64,000 nt of DNA, taken from positions 22,070,750-22,134,749 of the forward strand of contig JAQFVV010012396.1 in assembly GCA_028023455.1 (NCBI GenBank), given 5' to 3'. The notes below the pieces were generated by a model. That model did not search any database and was not told the origin of the DNA. It worked only from the letters and a program-made list of their open reading frames with translations. Shown here one piece after another: positions 35,040 to 46,894 of this stretch. How positions within the stretch are numbered: the stretch's first letter is position 1; each line of letters opens with the position of its first letter. Position numbers and translations under genes: made by a program. Origin of the DNA: Epiperipatus broadwayi (taxonomy: Eukaryota > Onychophora > Udeonychophora > Euonychophora > Peripatidae).

Positions 35040-35895
35040 TTGTGCCAGGTTTGAGACATCCATCTATAGTCAAAAAAGTACATTGATTGATTATTATAAA
35101 TGGTAAATATGCATATGATAAAGGTTAAAACCTTTTTCTAAAATATTTAAAAGCAAATATAATTGTATAAAACAAAAGTACTATTGAACTAATTAATAGC
35201 ATCAATACTGATAAATGCAGTGGTATCCACTTAAAGTTTAACAAAAAGTGGAAATAAAAATCAAAACAGTTATGAAATTTTTAATATTAAAAATAATACT
35301 TATTATTAATATCAGAAACAAGACAGATTATTAGCATCAAAACAAGGCATATTGCTCGACTTTTATTAAATAATATTAAATATCTGGCTTAAATGTGGAT
35401 TTAATTTCTTCCATAGTTAAGAATTACTGTATATTAATTTTCTAACACTAATACTACTTTATTTTACACAATTTTCATTATCATGGTTATGTGAATTAAT
35501 ATAATAATATACATGAATTAAAATTCACAAAGATTTTTTAACACATTAAGAACATATAAAGCATAATTTTGATCTGTAAGTATTAATGATGTTCATATGT
35601 AGAGACATGAAACTTACAAATTATGTATAACAAAAATCAGGTGTAGATTTAAAATAGAGAGACTACAAAATATTTTTATTGAGATTATTAATAACATAAA
35701 TACTAATGAAGGTATAGATATGTATTAAAATATTAGCAAAAACTGTAATGAAAACATAATAAAGCATATATATATAGGCTAGAAGAAGAATGTGGATAAA
35801 TAAAAAATAGTAGAAAATAATATGACTTTTACTTAATATTCAATAGTATTAGATGCTTTAATTAAAAACTGTATATTCCGAAAAATATCATAAAC
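35040..35895. other. A+T-rich stretch without a recognised feature
   Basis: Nothing supportable on either strand. Confidence 0.4.
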
Positions 35896-35902
35896 ATTCT
35901 CT

Positions 35903-35980
35903 TGTGGTTAAGACCTGTAGAGGTCCCTACTATCGCATTTTTACGCGCACATTCTTGAGGTTACAGCCTTAGTAAATATT
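35903..35980 (+). repeat. 80-bp dispersed element, copy 2
   Basis: Second copy of the sequence at 22274. cataaacattct before it and cataaatattct after it are a possible 12-bp target-site duplication with one mismatch. tggttaagacc near the start and gaggttacagcc near the end are weak A- and B-box-like signals, so a small tRNA-derived retroposon is one explanation. Confidence 0.6.
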
Positions 35981-35984
35981 ACAT

Positions 35985-38285
35985 AAATATTCTAGTAAAC
36001 ATTGAAGTGTTTAATATATTATGTTGAAATTATATTATATATCTAAAATAAATAGACAAACAATTTTCTTAACTATATATAAATGTTTTGTGTAAAAGTA
36101 AAAGAAATTTTTAAAAATAAATAAATTCAAAGTTTGATAAATTGCTTTGCTTTTTTAAAAGTGAATTAGTTTTTTTTTTCTAAAAAAAAAAAAACAATAA
36201 GTATTTTTTACATGTAAAAAAAAAAAAAAAAAATAATAATTATTCAGAATTTTAATTTAGAAAAATTATAAAACATTTAATATGGATTCTAAGAACAAAT
36301 TAAAAAAGATAAATATATTGAAGAAAAAAAAAACGTCTTTCATGTAATTAGTGCACGAAGTTTATTTCACTTGATTATGAAATATTTCTCTGTGGGATAT
36401 TTTAAATTTTTCTTTGATCCAATCAAAGTCCTCATTAAAAATTCCTATTTACAGCCATAACCGTAGTAAAATTTCTTTTAAAATTAATTATTATTAATAT
36501 TATATAAATTATTGAACACATCAATAAGAATAAAAATAAAACTTTATTATTTTCTATATATAAAACATTAATTCGTGATTAATAATTTAGATCTTTTTTT
36601 TACTTGTTAATACTTTATTTGAAATTTAAATTTTTATTCTGGGTCAACATTGTTAAAAAGTCTAAACAAAAATTCATAATCCTTTTACAGTCATCGTTTA
36701 ACATCTTTATCAAGTCTGATCAGAACGAGTTTACAAACTAATCAAGTACATAGAACATCTGTAGGAAATTTCTAATATCTAAGATAAATAGATAAACAAT
36801 TTTCTTCAATAAGTATAAATGTTTATAATGAAAATAAATATGTGACGTATACACGTGTATATATATATTAATTCAAACAATTAAACTTAAAAAAAATAAT
36901 ATAGATACTTACTTAATCATATTAATACAAAGAAAGATATGGTAATTACTATGACTTTGTGCTCATATTTTTGCCGTTTAGTTAGCTATACTAATTATAT
37001 ATATTTAAATGTGTCCTTTTAATATATATATATATATATAAATATATAGGGTATATAAGCACAGACTTTCACATGACCCACCACTCTCAACACTATCTCT
37101 TAACACTGATACACTCGAACACACATATGTTGAAAAGATAAATAATCACCAATATACATATTTCATGCTAAACCAGCAATCATCACTTGGTCCAGATTAC
37201 CATCTCTACACATATATGCTATAAGTGTTCAGATATATATTAAGATAGCCAAATGTCATACTTTAATGGACAGGCTTCAATCTACTCCACACTCCAACTC
37301 TTCAACCTTCCATCCAATTGAAAATCTGATGATGGAATGCTCAAAGGTCACCCTGAGACCGAGATTCTTGTCACACCCATGTTGACCTAAGGTCAATCTG
37401 TACTATATATTAATATTCTTGTTAAAAAAAATAACCAAATATTAAATTTGTAAATACTAATTAATGCAGCACACTACATTAATTTATTTAATAACTAATG
37501 CATAATTGTTAGGACTGTACTAATTATACTTACAATTTTGATATTTGGTTATTTATTCACAAGAATATTAGAGTGATTAAAAATTAACTACTTATGTAGC
37601 TAAACTATTAGGGTAGTTTAAATAAGTCTATGATGACATATAAATATCATTGCACATTTATTTTTGATTGATATCACTTGACTGATTTGGCTATTCCTTT
37701 TACATTTATAAAGCAAAGTCTAACCATAGAGTGTAGCATACTTCTATAACTAGTGCTTTAAAGTTTATAAGTCCAGTGATCATTTATATTGAAATTGTGT
37801 ATAATTTCATTATATGATATATGATCAAGCATAAATTTTTTATTATTATACTTATATCTAAATAGTGTTAAAAAGATTATGTATTAATATAGACAGGGTT
37901 GAAGTAGTAACTATGGCAACAAAATATTAGGGGAATGAATGGATTATTATTATTATGACATAAATTAATAAATTAAGTTGATTTCTTTAAAAAAACATAC
38001 ATAAATAATAAAATTTGGGTATTAGTACATATAATACACTCTACTGCTTGATGGCATTGGTTTTTGCCCAATGCACATCAATATACATGTTCACAGGATG
38101 ACGATATAGTAAAATATGGTAAATTTTATAAATTTTTATTTTTATTTTTTTAATAAAAAAAAATTAAAAGATATAAAGATTGATTTAAATTGGCACTCTG
38201 GCTGTTATTGTTCTGGATGGCTGTACATATAAACATCTAAAAGACATTAAGAGGTGGTTCACTCTCTTATTGTAAAAAGTTATTG
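35985..38285. other. Mostly unassigned A+T-rich stretch
   Basis: 37066-37112 resembles the left arm of the 16.8-kb foldback (cacagactttcac, gacccac). 37300-37400 is briefly less A+T-rich but unassigned. A TA array lies at 37022-37048. No gene. Confidence 0.4.
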
Positions 38286-38292
38286 AACTTGG

Positions 38293-38307
38293 CCGCTAGA
38301 GGGCAGT
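38293..38307 (+). promoter_or_regulatory. Single CTCF-like motif
   Basis: ccgctagagggcagt matches the CTCF core consensus with one mismatch (third position), in the same orientation as 32884 and 5.4 kb away. Isolated in A+T-rich sequence. Confidence 0.4.
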
Positions 38308-38309
38308 TC

Positions 38310-39590
38310 AATTATTATTTAAATAGATTTGTAGAATTTTCACATGTCATTATAGTTATATATATATGCTTCATGTATATATTTTGGTATTAAGTTAAAA
38401 ATATTAAGGCATTTTAAAAAAATATAATGTATAAAAAATGTAATTTTATTATTAAAATGTAAATTTTATTTTATGAAATTTAATTATGAGTTGATAAATG
38501 TGAAAAAAGATGGGGGTTCAAATCAGCAAAGTAAGTCTAACTTTCTAATTAATTAAAATACTAATTAATATTAAAAAAAATTAGGTACTAAATTTTAATT
38601 TTAGAATTTATATTTTAGTGTAGAATTGCCATTACAATAAAAGGTGACAAAAGTGGAATTACTGAGGAATTTGATAAAAATCAAAGACATTTGGAATTTA
38701 ATTAAAAAATGCAATTAGTAAAATTTCAAATCGAATTGATTAAGATTATATTCAGTAAGATTCTTTTAGATAATAAAGAAAATAATTTTCTTTAAGTTTA
38801 AATTAATTAATTAATTTAGAGAATAGCTGATCAGGATGGCTTTGTTTTGAGATATGTATATAGGGAAAAGTTATTAGTTATTTAAACTTCTGGAAGACTT
38901 ATTATACACTTCTTGTAGAATTTAGTTATTGTAAACTTTTGGAAAGTTATTATAAAATTTTAAGCTGTTAAATTACATCAAGCCAAGAAGCTAAGTATGG
39001 AGTTTCCTGGTCTTATATAATGCCAGGCCAATCAAGTCCTTGCCTACATTTGACCATTCAAATTGCTGACATTGCCATAAAAAAGGAAAGCTCCCAGTAT
39101 ATAATTTCACTGAGTGACCAGCCAGCCAATTCTACTATATGTCAAAATCCTTGGAAGTCTGATAAACTAGTGATTTATTTTAACTTCATGAATTTAAATT
39201 TGCCGATAAACAAAGCATCGTTAATATGCTACTTTCTTTGCTTCTATAAATTATATACATCTTTACCCCACTTAGCGATTGGCTACTAAACAATATTTCA
39301 CAATAGTGATCATCATTAATTTGTACCCACTACTTTAATTTACAATCGATTATTCACTATAATGATTGGGAAAAAAATTTTTTGGCACCCATCTTGAATT
39401 TTGCGTCACTGATGACATCAGAGAATAGATATTTTAAATTCATTTTACCCAAAAGCAAAATTACATTACTGTAATAGTATAGCACATACAACATTTTATT
39501 CATGAAACACAATGTTAGTGCTACATTCAGTATTTTGAATATAGAACACAAACTTAAAATATATATAATTATTGAATCTATAATACTGTA
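38310..39590. other. A+T-rich stretch without a recognised gene
   Basis: The 89-codon plus frame at 39020-39289 has no recognisable domain; 38985-39230 is slightly less A+T-biased. Confidence 0.4.
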
Positions 39591-39593
39591 TAC

Positions 39594-39702
39594 ATATAAA
39601 TGTTGAATGTCACTAGAAAAATTAAACTTTATTTAAAAAGAATGTACAGTACTTGGATTATTTAAATAAAGTTTAATTTTTCTAGACATTCAACATTTAT
39701 AT
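39594..39702. repeat. Perfect-stem hairpin
   Basis: Left arm (ataaatgttgaatgtc, then actagaaaaattaaactt) and right arm (aagtttaatttttctag, then acattcaacatttat) form arms of about 43 bp with one small offset and a loop of about 18 bp. Could be a miniature foldback element. Confidence 0.85.
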
Positions 39703-39709
39703 TAGATGA

Positions 39710-42355
39710 TGAAACCAGTACAATTAAAATACCATCATCACAAACTTTCAGGAAAACACTAAATACTAATATTAAATTGCATGTGTGTGTTCTATAATTA
39801 CCTACACCCAAGTGGTTTCAAATGAAAAGAAAAACTTTTTAAAAAAAAAAAAAGATTGCATTTAAAATAAGTGTTAATAAATAATCTTTCTACACAAACG
39901 GGGGGGGGGGCACTATTACTAAAAAATATACAGTAAGAAAAATAAACTTAGCTATGTTTTAAAAAATTAGAAAAGTTAGATTTTTTTTCTTTTAAAATAA
40001 ATTGATTTTTTTTTTAAAGTTGACTGATGTACGATATGCATTAAGCCTTTTGTTACTCTGGAGTACAGTAATAAGTCTTTATGTTCAATTAAATAATTTA
40101 TAATTAAACATTGTTTTTTAATTTAAATAATTTCACATAGGTAATAAACATAAATGTACAGTAATATGTATTGTAATACAAATTTTTAAAAAGGCACTTC
40201 GGTATGATTTTTTTTTTCATTACGATGAAAAACTTCTCTGGAAGAATATAAAAACTTTTAAATTCAAATTTAGTTTCTAGTGATATAAAACTTCTTTCTA
40301 GATACTGTATTTAGTCATCATTGTCATAAAAAAATCAAGAAAATCTTTGAGCTTAGAAACCAATGTGGATATTTTGTGTCGACTGGAACCAACCAATTTT
40401 TTTCCCATAGACCCCCATTATAAATACGTATTCTGTATACGGTATTCTTGCTTAAAGATGAGTTTTGGAGAACCAATTGCCATCACTAAGCAGAGTAAAG
40501 ATGTATTAATCATTCTATATGTTTCTTACCATATTATTTAGATGTATTAATTGCATTATTTAAATATTTTCTTAAGGCATGCTTAATTAATTATACATAG
40601 TAAGGAAAATCGACTATTGGAAATATATATTCAATCTTTCTTAAATTTTGCTAGACTTACCATTTAAGAATCAGACAGAGGTAAATTTCGTAAAATATTT
40701 CAATGATTAAAGTATTTGATGTTATTTAGAATAAAGTCCATTAATTAAATAACAAAGATATTTAAAATCCCTCTCTCTGATTCTAATTTGTGTTTTTTTT
40801 TTTTTATTACGATTTTAAACTTGTCTGTTTAAAATCGGTTCTTTCAAAATGGCATTTAGCCATTAACACAATTACAATGGTTTATATATAACTTTTAAAA
40901 TTAAAATTAAGATTGAGTGTTAAAAGTAAACATTATTTTCTGTTTTGGGAAGACACAAGTGTATACTTATACTGCATACATTTAATTTATAAACAATTTT
41001 CAGTTTTAAAATAAAATTTAATTTTATGAAGCTTAAAAGTTAAAACTTTGTTTTCTGTTTTAAAAGGGAACAAATATATATGTATACTGATACAATTTAA
41101 TACAGTTCAGTTTAATATATTATCATTAGGCTATCGTATCAATAATTTCTTATATATGTAAGACCTATGGGGTAGATCTCTAATTAAGCAGGGAGTAATC
41201 TACAATTTTTTTAAATATATATATATAATAGCTGCGTAGGCTCTGATTTAGCCTCTAATAGATATTTTCACTTATAAACTTATGGCATGACCATTTAGAT
41301 TTTATTTATATAGATTAAAATTTGTCCAAATGTTTATTATTGTATATAAATATAGCGTTACTGGGTTGTCTAATTTCATATTTATTTCATTACTTTTCTT
41401 CAGCAGGCGTATATCCCTGCTTTGGAAAATTTAATTTGACAGGTTTCATTTGTCTAAGTTCTATGCAAATGCGAGAACACACCTTTTATTTTTCAGACCC
41501 AGAGAGTCTTGTTCTCTTGTTACCAGTGCAGTGGATTGTTCTTGCTTAATGAGAGTTATTTAGGGTTTTATGAAGATGCTCATTTCTTTATTCTATGATC
41601 CACTTATTTTATGAAATTTGGATCTAACTTTGCAACAACAAAGATATTCCCATTGTTGCCTTATTATAAGACTTGGATATGACATTCATGGAGGCGGTCA
41701 TATTCCAGTCTACCTCATTATTTGTTTATTATTTTAGCAACTTAGTACCACTTTCATTATTTCTTGTGTGTATTGATATATCAGCTTTTATTGGTCATGA
41801 TTATGAGAGTTATGCATTTATCTATTTAACCGTATTTTTCTAAAGTTAATTAAACTTAACTTGCTTTGTTTATTATTATGTATTTACTTGAGGGATATCT
41901 GTCCCAAAGATCAAATGTGTTCATCATCTGAGGTTTCTTATTCATATATATGTTATACCATGAAACTTTGACATATGTACTCATCAATTCATGAAATTTC
42001 CACTATCTTATACATCTAACAACCAAATTAAGCAGTAGTCATTTCTTTTGTTTATTTGTAATATTAATATTAATATAAGTGTTGTATCATATATATACAT
42101 TGCATTGGGTGTCTTGTTTGCCACAGGGAAGTCATATAGTTAATAATCACCAAGGCTAAAAAAGAAATGAAGTAGTATGTAGGTTGGAATGAGTTGTTGT
42201 AGCTTAAATCACCATACTGGTGATTTTTCAGATATCAGCTCATTCTGACTGTTACAATACATAGTATGTATATGGGCTTCATATATATATATATATGTTA
42301 ATTCTAATATTTTCATAGATAAAAGATGTCATATTATTATTACTATTTGCAGGAT
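39710..42355. other. Unassigned A+T-rich stretch
   Basis: No supported gene. 41380-41720 is less A+T-biased with short open frames on both strands, but I recognise no family. 39900-39910 is an uninterrupted G run. Confidence 0.4.
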
Positions 42356-42377
42356 ATTCCGTGTAGTGAAAAAGCTA

Positions 42378-42424
42378 AATGCTGATGTTTCAGTACAATA
42401 TCAAGTACCTTCCTCAGAGCATCC
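42378..42424 (-). ncRNA. Hammerhead ribozyme of the Penelope-like element
   Basis: On the minus strand GATGCT precedes CTGAGGA (plus 42411-42417). A stem II of AGGTAC/GTACT with one bulge follows, then GAAA, CATC and AGCATT, which pairs with GATGCT over six positions as stem I. This is the order of a type I hammerhead with a minimal stem III. Hammerheads are known in Penelope-like elements of many animals. Its sequence differs from the 425-465 bp family's hammerhead outside the core. Confidence 0.7.
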
Positions 42425-42727
42425 CCTTTCTCAAATCATAAGAATGCGTGTGAGATTTAAAATCATTTTTATCGTTTTCTTTCTCCTCATATTTAAATTC
42501 TATTGGTTGAGAAGTTTTAAAATTTATTTTCTCTTCCAATAGCTTCTTCCAAATGTTGTTAATCTTTTTTAATTCATACCTTTCATTTATGATCTTGGGC
42601 CTTTTAAAAATCTCTATAGCTTTTCTTAGCAATCTCTGGTCATATTGTTCAATTTTTGCTAAAATATTTGGTTTTTCAAAATTGATATCATAATTTGTTA
42701 ATTTTATATGAGAATAAATAGCTTGCT
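42414..42727 (-). pseudogene. Penelope-like element, GIY-YIG C-terminus
   Basis: An open frame of about 104 codons read from the right: AIYSHIKLTNYDINFEK, then ILAKIEQYDQRLLRKAIEIF, KRPKIINERYELKKINNIWK and a charged tail ending RKGML. In PLE proteins the GIY-YIG domain ends with 'SA...H....H.IDF...IL.....Y..RL.REAIEI.K......N...L....W..LL', and each block is present. The stop TGA (plus 42414-42416) lies inside the CTGAGGA box of the hammerhead, so coding and ribozyme sequence overlap by a few bases. The N-terminal part is missing because a hammerhead-repeat unit abuts it at 42727. Confidence 0.75.
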
Positions 42728-43206
42728 TATAAACAATAATGTGCTAGTATGAGATGGTGATCATGTGATGCTTAATGGTTTAACACAAATCCTGCCTAAT
42801 AGGATAGTTGTGGCTATGGTTGTTAAAGAGCCAAAGATACCAAAATGTATGACTATATAAGCTATTGAGTTTAGATTGAAAATATTTTTGTTTTCAATTT
42901 CATTCTCATAGTTTTGTAGTTAAGTAGAGATAAAAGGTGGTTGCTGGAGGGTTACATTAGATCCTAAGATCTAAGTGCAGTGCTCTTAGATCCAAAGCTC
43001 CTCACTGATGAAGGCCATAAGCCAGAAACTAGTCTGGGGATATTGGATGAGTAGGCATTAGATGGGGATTTTATGCACAAGCCTTCTGGCATCCATTGAT
43101 TACTCTGTTTGGCACAGGGTGGCACTATTGTATGGAAGGAGCTTTGCCTTGTTTATAAACAATAATGTGCTAGTATGAAATGATGATCATGTGATGCTTA
43201 ATGGTT
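42727..43206 (+). mobile_element. Hammerhead-repeat insertion, one unit plus terminal overlap
   Basis: A plus-oriented unit starting ttataaacaataatgtgct (42727) whose first 55 bp recur at 43153, giving a 426-bp period with a direct terminal overlap. It lies between the PLE tail and an RTE fragment. Contains ggttgctggagggttacat, the hammerhead and tggcatccattgattactc in the usual order. No inverted partner here, unlike the other insertions. Confidence 0.8.
42999..43040 (+). ncRNA. Type I hammerhead ribozyme
   Basis: TCCTCA pairs with TGGGGA (43035-43040) over all six positions, one as G-U. CTGATGA (43005), GAAA (43025), CTAG (43029) and a GUC cleavage site are intact. Stem II is GGC/GCC with a CATAA loop. 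After 6237 this is the best candidate for activity. Confidence 0.85.
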
Positions 43207-43214
43207 TAATAGTT

Positions 43215-43870
43215 TATTAACTTAATAAATTATTAACACTTGAAAAGGGGACCAAAGCAGGTGCTGAAAAAGGCTCTTTATGTATATAAAATAATTGATA
43301 TTTATGTAGCTGCAGTAAGAATTTATTTTCTGATTATATTCTTTAAAATATGACAATATCTTAAATCTATACCTTGATGATCCAATGTTTTAATCATTGA
43401 AGAATGTTTATAGAATTAAATGCCTTTTCATAATCTACAAATCCAAAGCATAGTGGTAGCTCATATTCATTTGTCCTTTCTATAACTTCTCTCAATACCT
43501 GGATCTGATCTACTGTACTGAAACCACTTTTAAATACAGCTTGTTCTCTTGGTTGGTGGAAATCCAATGTTATCTGTAGATGAGTTGCAATTATCTTGGT
43601 AAAAATTGTGTATAAAACTGATAAAAGACTGAGAAGTATGTAATTTCTAATATCTTTCCTATCACCTTTTTTAAGTATTAATAGTGCATTCTTCCAATCA
43701 TCTGGTACATCACTTTGCTAAAAAAAATTCCATTTCTTCACCTGCTTCTTTTAATATATCAATTATAATTCCATTATAACCCCGGAGCTTTTTCTTTCTT
43801 CATAAATTTAATTGCATGGATCACTTCTTCATTTGAAATTCTGAGCAATTTGGAAGATATAATAGATATA
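43215..43870 (-). pseudogene. RTE-like LINE, RT N-terminal half
   Basis: Reading from the right on the minus strand: ISNEEVIHAIKFMKKEKAPG (the 'KAPG' block before the RT), later FKSGFSTVDQIQVLREVIER and NEYELPLCFGFVDYEKAFNS, which holds the first catalytic Asp ('FVDYEKAF'). DLRYCHILKNI follows. Stops and shifts separate all blocks. The fragment ends near 43215 where the hammerhead repeat begins, so its 3' half is missing. Confidence 0.8.
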
Positions 43871-46183
43871 GATTGCAAGATATATTAAGTTTATAACAAA
43901 TACATAATTTAATGTGATGCCAGTGTTAACCAAATAGAAATTATTAAAAAATGTCTTCTATAATTGTAACCATAACTTAACAGTATATTTTTGTAAATAA
44001 ATAATGTGAAATTTATGTTTGTTTGCTACAAAATTTAATTAGTGAGATAAATGTAATAATTTAGGTAGAACAGAGAACATAATATGAGACAACAAATACC
44101 TAAATATTCAATAAATACTGTATTAATAGTAAATAAAGATTATAAAATTAAATATAGATATTTCCAATTTCAAGGTAGATTTTGTATTTATATTTAAATT
44201 TTTAATAGATTTGACATGGAAATAAATTATTATTTATCTTAATTATATTGGCACATCAATAATAATCTGTGTTGTAATGAGTTGTCATTCAAAGATCCAT
44301 TTTAATGATGTTCACCACGCCATTGCATTTTTTTTAGCAGTAGGAAGTTTTTCATTAAACTGTAAATGGAATTGTGCACTCTTAAGTAGCTATTGTTGAG
44401 TATTGCTAAAACATAATGATTTGGTTTATATTTAATGTGCATAAAACAATCTATTTATTTTGAACCTGCAGCCATGCAGTAAAAAAGGTAATAATTGCCA
44501 ATCAAGATTCTTTAGTAGACTATTCATTATTTGAATGTGAATATTTTCATTTAACTACTCAGCAATAAAATCATAGCAAAGATGAAATCTTAAGATACAA
44601 CACAAAATTTTAAAATATTAATCATTATTTTAATTACAATAATATAATGAATAAGTGCTTTGATTTTTTAATGATGTCAGCAAATTGACATCTACTGTTT
44701 AATCATTATTTCATGAAATAGCTCCAAATTTCATGTATAAAATAAACTGTACTAAGAGAGTGCTTAAAAGATAGCTTACATCTGATGATGATTAATTCAT
44801 TTGTTTGTAGTTCTATAACATCTTGTTATTTAAATTTGACTTCATCTTAACACACATATAAAATAAAACACATTTGTAGTTTATGTATTTATAGATGCAT
44901 AGAAAAATAAAAATACATTATTATTGATAAAAAAGAAAAAGAAACAGAATGCATAATATAATCAAAACAAAAACAAAAGTGATATGACTAATAGATATAT
45001 TCAATTTATCTCCAAAAATGTTGTGGAATTTGGAATCTTCTTTTATGTGTCAAAACAGCAAAATAAAATTTGTCTTAATTTGTCACTGACCACAGTAATT
45101 TTTACCTCAGAAATGCTTTCCATATGTAAGTAACTTCTACATGTTAAAATATAGCTGTTATTTGTTATGAATACAAGTCACTCATTAGTTGAAGCAAGTT
45201 TTCACATTTGTGAACATGTTTCTTCTTACTCAGCTAAATTCATAAAACTTTTTAATCTGCAGACTTGGCTCCATATGAATAATGGTTAAAATTCTTTTAT
45301 CCAGATGGGAAAGACCTCACACTAATTCATCCACAAGTTGAACTTGCAGTTGAAATATGTTCAATTAGTAATCTTTCAAATGTTTTTCAATAATTCTCCT
45401 GTGGAATTTCTTATCAAAACAAAATAGAAATAAAGCTGATGTAATAAATAATTAAAATAGTAAAATCTTTTATTTTATAGCAGGAGAAAATGTATACAAT
45501 ATTTATGTGAATACATCTGGATACTGATCAATATAAATCAATACATTGTAACGGAAAATAAATTTTCAGTTAAGCAAACCTCTTTTCTAAAGAAAGAATA
45601 TTTACCCACACACATGTAAAATAAATTTATACTATTATCAGGGATTTATTAAAAGAAAAATAATCAAATTTAAAAAATAAAGTAAAACTTTACTCACAGC
45701 AAACGTTCCTAAATGAGTATTAATATTTGGTTATTAATGGGAGAATTACTATAATGATATAAGATAATCAAAAAGCTATGAATTACACTGTTATTTGTTA
45801 CACGTATGTTATATTTAAAAATCTGTATGTTGTGATATTGCTGAAATAATTTTATTTGTATTGTTTGCAATACTGGTATTAATTATATGTTTTGTTTCTA
45901 AAATAATGCAATTTGGTAAAATATGTTGTGTTTTGATACATATACAAAAATTTCTTCTGCCATTTTGTACTGAACTTGTTTAAGTAATGATAAATGTTAG
46001 TGCATTTAAACCCAATTCCCAAATCAATTTGTTGCTTTTTATTTTATCAATGACGCTTAGGATTCAAATTTGGGAGCAGTACAGTTGATGCATTTACCAT
46101 ATTATTATCATTGATTATGCAGCCTCACACTAAGTAACACTAAAGTAAAGCTGTTTTTTTTTTATCATATACTGTGTAAGCTA
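43871..46183. other. A+T-rich stretch without a recognised feature
   Basis: No supported feature on either strand. Confidence 0.4.
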
Positions 46184-46312
46184 AAGAATCTAGTGACTTA
46201 TCAAGCATTGATGGCCTAGTGGTTAGAATAGCTGTCTTCTAAGCAGCTACCTTCCCTGGCCTGGATTCACTTCCCTGTCAATGCTTTGACATATGAAGAA
46301 TCTAGTGACTTA
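46184..46312 (+). mobile_element. 95-bp tRNA-derived SINE with 17-bp TSDs, copy C
   Basis: aagaatctagtgactta at 46184-46200 is repeated exactly at 46296-46312 and brackets a 95-bp insert. The insert folds as a tRNA: acceptor strands agcattg and caatgct are perfectly complementary, tggcctagtgg is the A box, gctgtcttctaagcagc forms an anticodon arm, and ggattcacttcc is the B-box region. A 10-nt trailer tttgacatatg ends it. There is no LINE-derived body and no A-tail. Pol III transcription and LINE-driven insertion are inferred. Confidence 0.9.
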
Positions 46313-46763
46313 TAATTATTACTGAATTAAAAGGCATACCTTTAAAAAAGCCCTAAGATATATAATATATGTGTGTACTTATAAATAAATTAATCAATAT
46401 AAAACATCCTTTTGTGGTTTAAGCAGTAACAGAATGACTGACATAAGATAAAATAGTTCCTGAATTGATTCTCATCTAAACTAAAAATGGTTAATTGGAA
46501 AAGTTGCGTTCAATCTGTCATTGGGTATTTGAATGTCACATCACCTTCATAGCAATCAATTATACATTAATTTATTTAATATAAAAATAATCAAAATTAT
46601 AAAACAAATAATAGTTTGTAATAAGTGATTTATGTTATTTTTATATTTTTATTATTCTGAAAGATTGATTTCATTTGTTTCAGTAAAACAATTTTCAAAA
46701 CAGTTATATATTGTTGTTGTTCTTTGCTTTTATTTTTATTCTTTTTTAATGATAATTTAAAAC
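46313..46763. other. A+T-rich stretch between two SINEs
   Basis: Nothing supportable. Confidence 0.4.
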
Positions 46764-46894
46764 AAAAAAAAATAGAGAGTAATCAAGCGTTAGTGGTCGA
46801 GAGGTCAGCACCGCTGCCTTACAAGCAGTTGTCCCGAGTTAGCGGGTTCGCTTCCTGGCTGATGCTATGACACATGAAAAAAAAATAGAGAGTA
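46764..46894 (+). mobile_element. 95-bp tRNA-derived SINE with 18-bp TSDs, copy D
   Basis: aaaaaaaaatagagagta at 46764-46781 recurs exactly at 46877-46894. The insert is again 95 bp. Acceptor strands agcgtta and tgatgct pair fully with two wobbles, agtggtcgagaggtcagc is the D-arm/A-box region, gctgccttacaagcagt the anticodon arm, gcgggttcgcttcc a good B box, and atgacacatg the trailer. The extra-arm segment between anticodon and T arms is longer than in most tRNAs, which suggests descent from a class II (Leu/Ser-like) tRNA. Confidence 0.9.

Noticed and set aside
37300-37400. Hammerhead-like string (ctgatgatgg, then gagaccgaga and ttgtc)
   Set aside because: Core box spacing is wrong, GAAA is absent and no stem I pairs; probably chance.
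46782-46876. Functional tRNA gene
   Set aside because: Exact flanking target-site duplications and related copies elsewhere mark it as a retroposed SINE.
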